The position numbers were made by a program, and so were the translations under genes. Positions 36,567-38,296 of a stretch of 38,296 nt of DNA are shown here, in pieces (position 1 is the stretch's first letter; each line of letters opens with the position of its first letter). Below the pieces are notes generated by a model. The model was not told where the DNA came from. It worked only from the letters and a program-made list of their open reading frames with translations, and made no database searches. This DNA comes from Methylobacter sp. (lineage in GTDB: Bacteria; Pseudomonadota; Gammaproteobacteria; Methylococcales; Methylomonadaceae), in assembly GCA_030684815.1 (NCBI GenBank), contig JAUXXQ010000153.1:1-38296 (forward strand), written 5' to 3'.

Positions 36567-36933
36567 GCTGAAAATAAAGCCCTTAACCATTCACTTATTA
36601 AGCTTTTTGTCAGATCCGCCGGATTATACCCAAAGCCTGCTTTTTGCGAGCAATAATAATAATTATCAAAAACTTATAGTAAACAATAGCAATGTTATGC
36701 GTGCTATTTTGCAGTCTGGATGAAGTCTTGCGGCTATCTGATTGAAACCTTACCTTATTGCAGCAGCCTGTGGAAAAGAAGATTGGTGAAAATTGTTGTC
36801 AAGCGTATTTGTATATTTTTTAGGCTGTTTTTATTAAACTGAACGGCTTTTAATCTTGCCTTATCAGTGGTTCGACGCGCAATTGTCGGGGCATACAGGC
36901 CATCCCCCTCTATAAAAACTGATTTATTTTGTT

Positions 36934-37683
36934 ATGAACTACCCAGCCATTGCGCTTAACACTTGGAAATTATTTTTGCCTGTTCCATTAATACTGTCAC
37001 TCGCAGCTTGCCAACAAGAAGCGATCAAAACTTATAACCTGCCGGTTGTTGACCCTGGACGGCATCAATCGCCCATTAATATTTTTACCAAAGCCACCCA
37101 CAGGGAGTTTGAAGACCAGCATTTTACGATTCATTTTCAGGACAAGGTCAACGCTGTAGAAAATCTCGGCCACACCATACAGTTGGACTTTGCGCAAGGC
37201 AGCACGATAACCGCCAAAGGCATTACCTATGACTTCAAACAAATGCATTTCCATACGCCTTCGGAACATCTGATTGATGGCATTACCTACCCGATGGAAC
37301 TGCATATTGTCAGTGAGGAAGAAAATTCCGCCGCGCCGCATTATCTGGTGATTGCAGTCCTCTTTAAAATGGGCGAAGAAAACCGCTTTATTAATGAATT
37401 TTTAAACACCGTGCCTAAACATAGGCACAATAAGGCTAATGTTGAAACCGACCGCATCAAGTTAAGCGACCTTTCTACCGCCATGCCAATGGAAAATTTA
37501 GGCCATCATTATCATTACCAAGGCTCATTAACCACGCCGCCTTACAGTGAGAATGTCAGTTGGTTTGTACTGAAAAAGATTTTTGAAGCGTCGCCTGAAC
37601 AAATCCAAACGATTAACAGCATTGAAGGCAATAACGCCCGGCATCTCGAACCTAAAAATGACCGGATTGTTGAGGACAATTAG
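36934..37683 (+). CDS. Alpha-carbonic anhydrase, lipoprotein
   Basis: A 249-residue exported enzyme interconverting CO2 and bicarbonate. The N-terminal signal LPVPLILSLAAC has a lipobox (Cys26), so it is probably membrane-anchored on the periplasmic side. HQSPINI, the zinc ligands His105 and His107 in QMHFHTPSEH, His124 in MELHIV, Glu111, Thr200/Thr201 in GSLTTPP and the proton-shuttle-like His80 (NLGHTIQLDF) are all present, so it should be active. The usual TPPCSE cysteine is Tyr here, so the common disulfide is absent. No ribosome-binding site is visible before the ATG; TATAAA lies 23 bases upstream (36911-36916). A functional link with the DAB pump at 9280-18879 is possible but not shown. 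Confidence 0.93.
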   Translation: MNYPAIALNTWKLFLPVPLILSLAACQQEAIKTYNLPVVDPGRHQSPINIFTKATHREFEDQHFTIHFQDKVNAVENLGHTIQLDFAQGSTITAKGITYDFKQMHFHTPSEHLIDGITYPMELHIVSEEENSAAPHYLVIAVLFKMGEENRFINEFLNTVPKHRHNKANVETDRIKLSDLSTAMPMENLGHHYHYQGSLTTPPYSENVSWFVLKKIFEASPEQIQTINSIEGNNARHLEPKNDRIVEDN

Positions 37684-37725
37684 GCGATTCGCTGTGAAAC
37701 ACGAAAGGGTGCCGATAGATTGGCT

Positions 37726-37731
37726 TATAAT
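37726..37731 (+). promoter_or_regulatory. Candidate -10 box for the TraR/DksA-family gene
   Basis: A perfect TATAAT lies 62 bases before the start codon, placing a transcription start near 37738, just before the leader hairpin. No consensus -35 is seen. Confidence 0.4.
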
Positions 37732-37743
37732 ATGCGCTGTTAG

Positions 37744-37778
37744 ACACCCCTGAACGGGGATGTTTCAGACTGACAAGG
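37744..37778 (+). promoter_or_regulatory. Leader hairpin and ACAAGG tail of the dksA-like gene
   Basis: ACACCCC pairs with GGGGATGT (one bulged A) around loop TGAAC, and is followed by TTTCAGACTGACAAGG. The hairpin, spacing and tail resemble the leaders at 8694-8727 and 35362-35396, though more loosely. The AAGG is the ribosome-binding site. Confidence 0.45.
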
Positions 37779-37787
37779 TATTTTCAG

Positions 37788-38105
37788 ATGCAAGAATATG
37801 AACAAGTACGCACCAATTTAATTGAAATGCTGGAAGATCTTGATGATCGATTGGCTAAAATTACCCATGATGTTAAAGAGCCTTTAGACAAGGACTTTGG
37901 CGAGCAGGCAACGCAGGCCGAAAATAATGAAGTTCTGGATGGTTTGGGCAATGCGGCCAGAACAGAAATGGAGAAGGTCAAGGAAGCCATCTCCAGAATA
38001 GACCAAGGCCAGTACGGCCTATGCCTGATTTGCGGCGAGCCCATCAGCAAAGAACGTTTGAAAGCAATCCCTTACACCAGCCTGTGTATAAAGTGTGCCA
38101 GCTAA
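37788..38105 (+). CDS. TraR/DksA-family zinc-finger protein
   Basis: A 105-residue protein. The N-terminal two-thirds is a helical hairpin (residues about 2-75) with the acidic tip region DKDFGEQATQAENNE. The C-terminal C4 zinc finger is CLICGEPI...CIKC, with the typical GQYGLCLICGEPISKERL and AIPYTSLCIKC. Family members such as DksA and TraR insert the coiled coil into the RNA polymerase secondary channel; the short members are often of unknown target. Length is below that of E. coli DksA (151), closer to YbiI/TraR-type proteins, so the name dksA is not used. AAGG precedes the ATG by nine bases. Confidence 0.88.
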   Translation: MQEYEQVRTNLIEMLEDLDDRLAKITHDVKEPLDKDFGEQATQAENNEVLDGLGNAARTEMEKVKEAISRIDQGQYGLCLICGEPISKERLKAIPYTSLCIKCAS

Positions 38106-38130
38106 TCAGGCTGCTGAGGAATCGCAGGGT

Positions 38131-38169
38131 GGAAAAGGGGCTTCCTCCCCCCCTTATAAGGCCTTTTCC
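38131..38169. terminator. Hairpin after the TraR/DksA-family gene
   Basis: GGAAAAGG (38131-38138) and CCTTTTCC (38162-38169) form an 8-bp stem, 25 bases after the stop; a C-rich loop lies between. No T-run follows, so termination is uncertain. Confidence 0.4.
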
Positions 38170-38232
38170 GCAAACCAAGATACCAAAAAATGAGTAAAAT
38201 AAGCACCTATTCCAACCCTACAAAAAACCGAG

Positions 38233-38296
38233 ATGACAACAGCAGCGTATTTTGGCCAAGCCGAGCGACAATCTATTAACGAGAGCCACTTATCTG
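38233..38296 (+). CDS. Start of an unidentified gene (3' end outside window)
   Basis: An ATG opens a frame without stop to the window end (21 codons, MTTAAYFGQAERQSINESHL). The ribosome-binding site is weak (GAG directly upstream). The fragment is too short to recognise. Confidence 0.3.
   Translation, partial: MTTAAYFGQAERQSINESHLS

Noticed and set aside
36499-36723. A 74-codon open frame after the asparaginase gene
   Set aside because: It overlaps the asparaginase end and the DnaA-box palindrome, has low-complexity Asn/Ser content and no ribosome-binding site.

Overview
The window looks like chromosomal DNA of a gammaproteobacterium. The Nth, RfbBDAC, YicC and FolA products all have proteobacterial lengths and motifs, gene density is high, overlaps of the ATGA and TAATG type are common, and intergenic palindromic repeats are abundant. 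The mix of a DAB-type inorganic-carbon pump, a rhamnose-sugar cluster, type I secretion and RND efflux would fit a methanotroph-like or sulfur-oxidiser-like lineage (my best guess is Methylococcales). No marker gene in the window proves this.

Layout from left to right. (1) 1-1059: the C-terminal end of an RTX protein. (2) 1060-2556: a double-palindrome spacer, then an SGNH-like protein gene and a TetR regulator gene on the minus strand. (3) 2662-8399: a complete tripartite RND efflux operon of MexEF-OprN/OqxAB type (adaptor, pump, outer-membrane factor), divergent from the TetR gene. (4) 8400-9055: a 335-base hairpin-rich leader in front of a collagen-like lipoprotein gene. (5) 18879 down to 9280, minus strand: five genes forming an enlarged DAB operon. 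The order of transcription is NuoM-like, long-form DabA, NuoL-like DabB, degenerate NuoM-like, NuoM-like. (6) nth (endonuclease III). (7) 26832 down to 19953, minus strand: a type I secretion block (PrtD-like ABC ATPase, HlyD-like adaptor, TolC-like channel), a GT4 glycosyltransferase and a trypsin-like Calx-beta protease without a signal peptide, which is the likely cargo. (8) 32362 down to 26957, minus strand: rfbBDAC for dTDP-L-rhamnose, a rhamnosyltransferase-like GT2 and a sugar-epimerase-like protein. (9) yicC, a divergent Ser/Thr kinase, a small membrane protein and folA. (10) an asparaginase-like gene, a cluster of DnaA boxes, an alpha-carbonic anhydrase lipoprotein, a TraR/DksA-type zinc-finger protein, and the first codons of a further gene.

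Three things stand out. First, the DAB operon carries four proton-channel-type membrane subunits instead of one. One of the NuoM-like subunits has lost several canonical ionisable residues, and the window also encodes a periplasmic-type alpha-carbonic anhydrase. Second, a hairpin-plus-CAAACCAACAAGG leader occurs in front of the collagen-like lipoprotein and asparaginase genes, with a looser version before the dksA-like gene. In the asparaginase leader it is split by a palindromic MITE-like insert flanked by a 9-bp direct repeat. Third, three consensus DnaA boxes lie within 35 bp right after the asparaginase gene. All functional statements rest on motif recognition by eye; no database search was possible.
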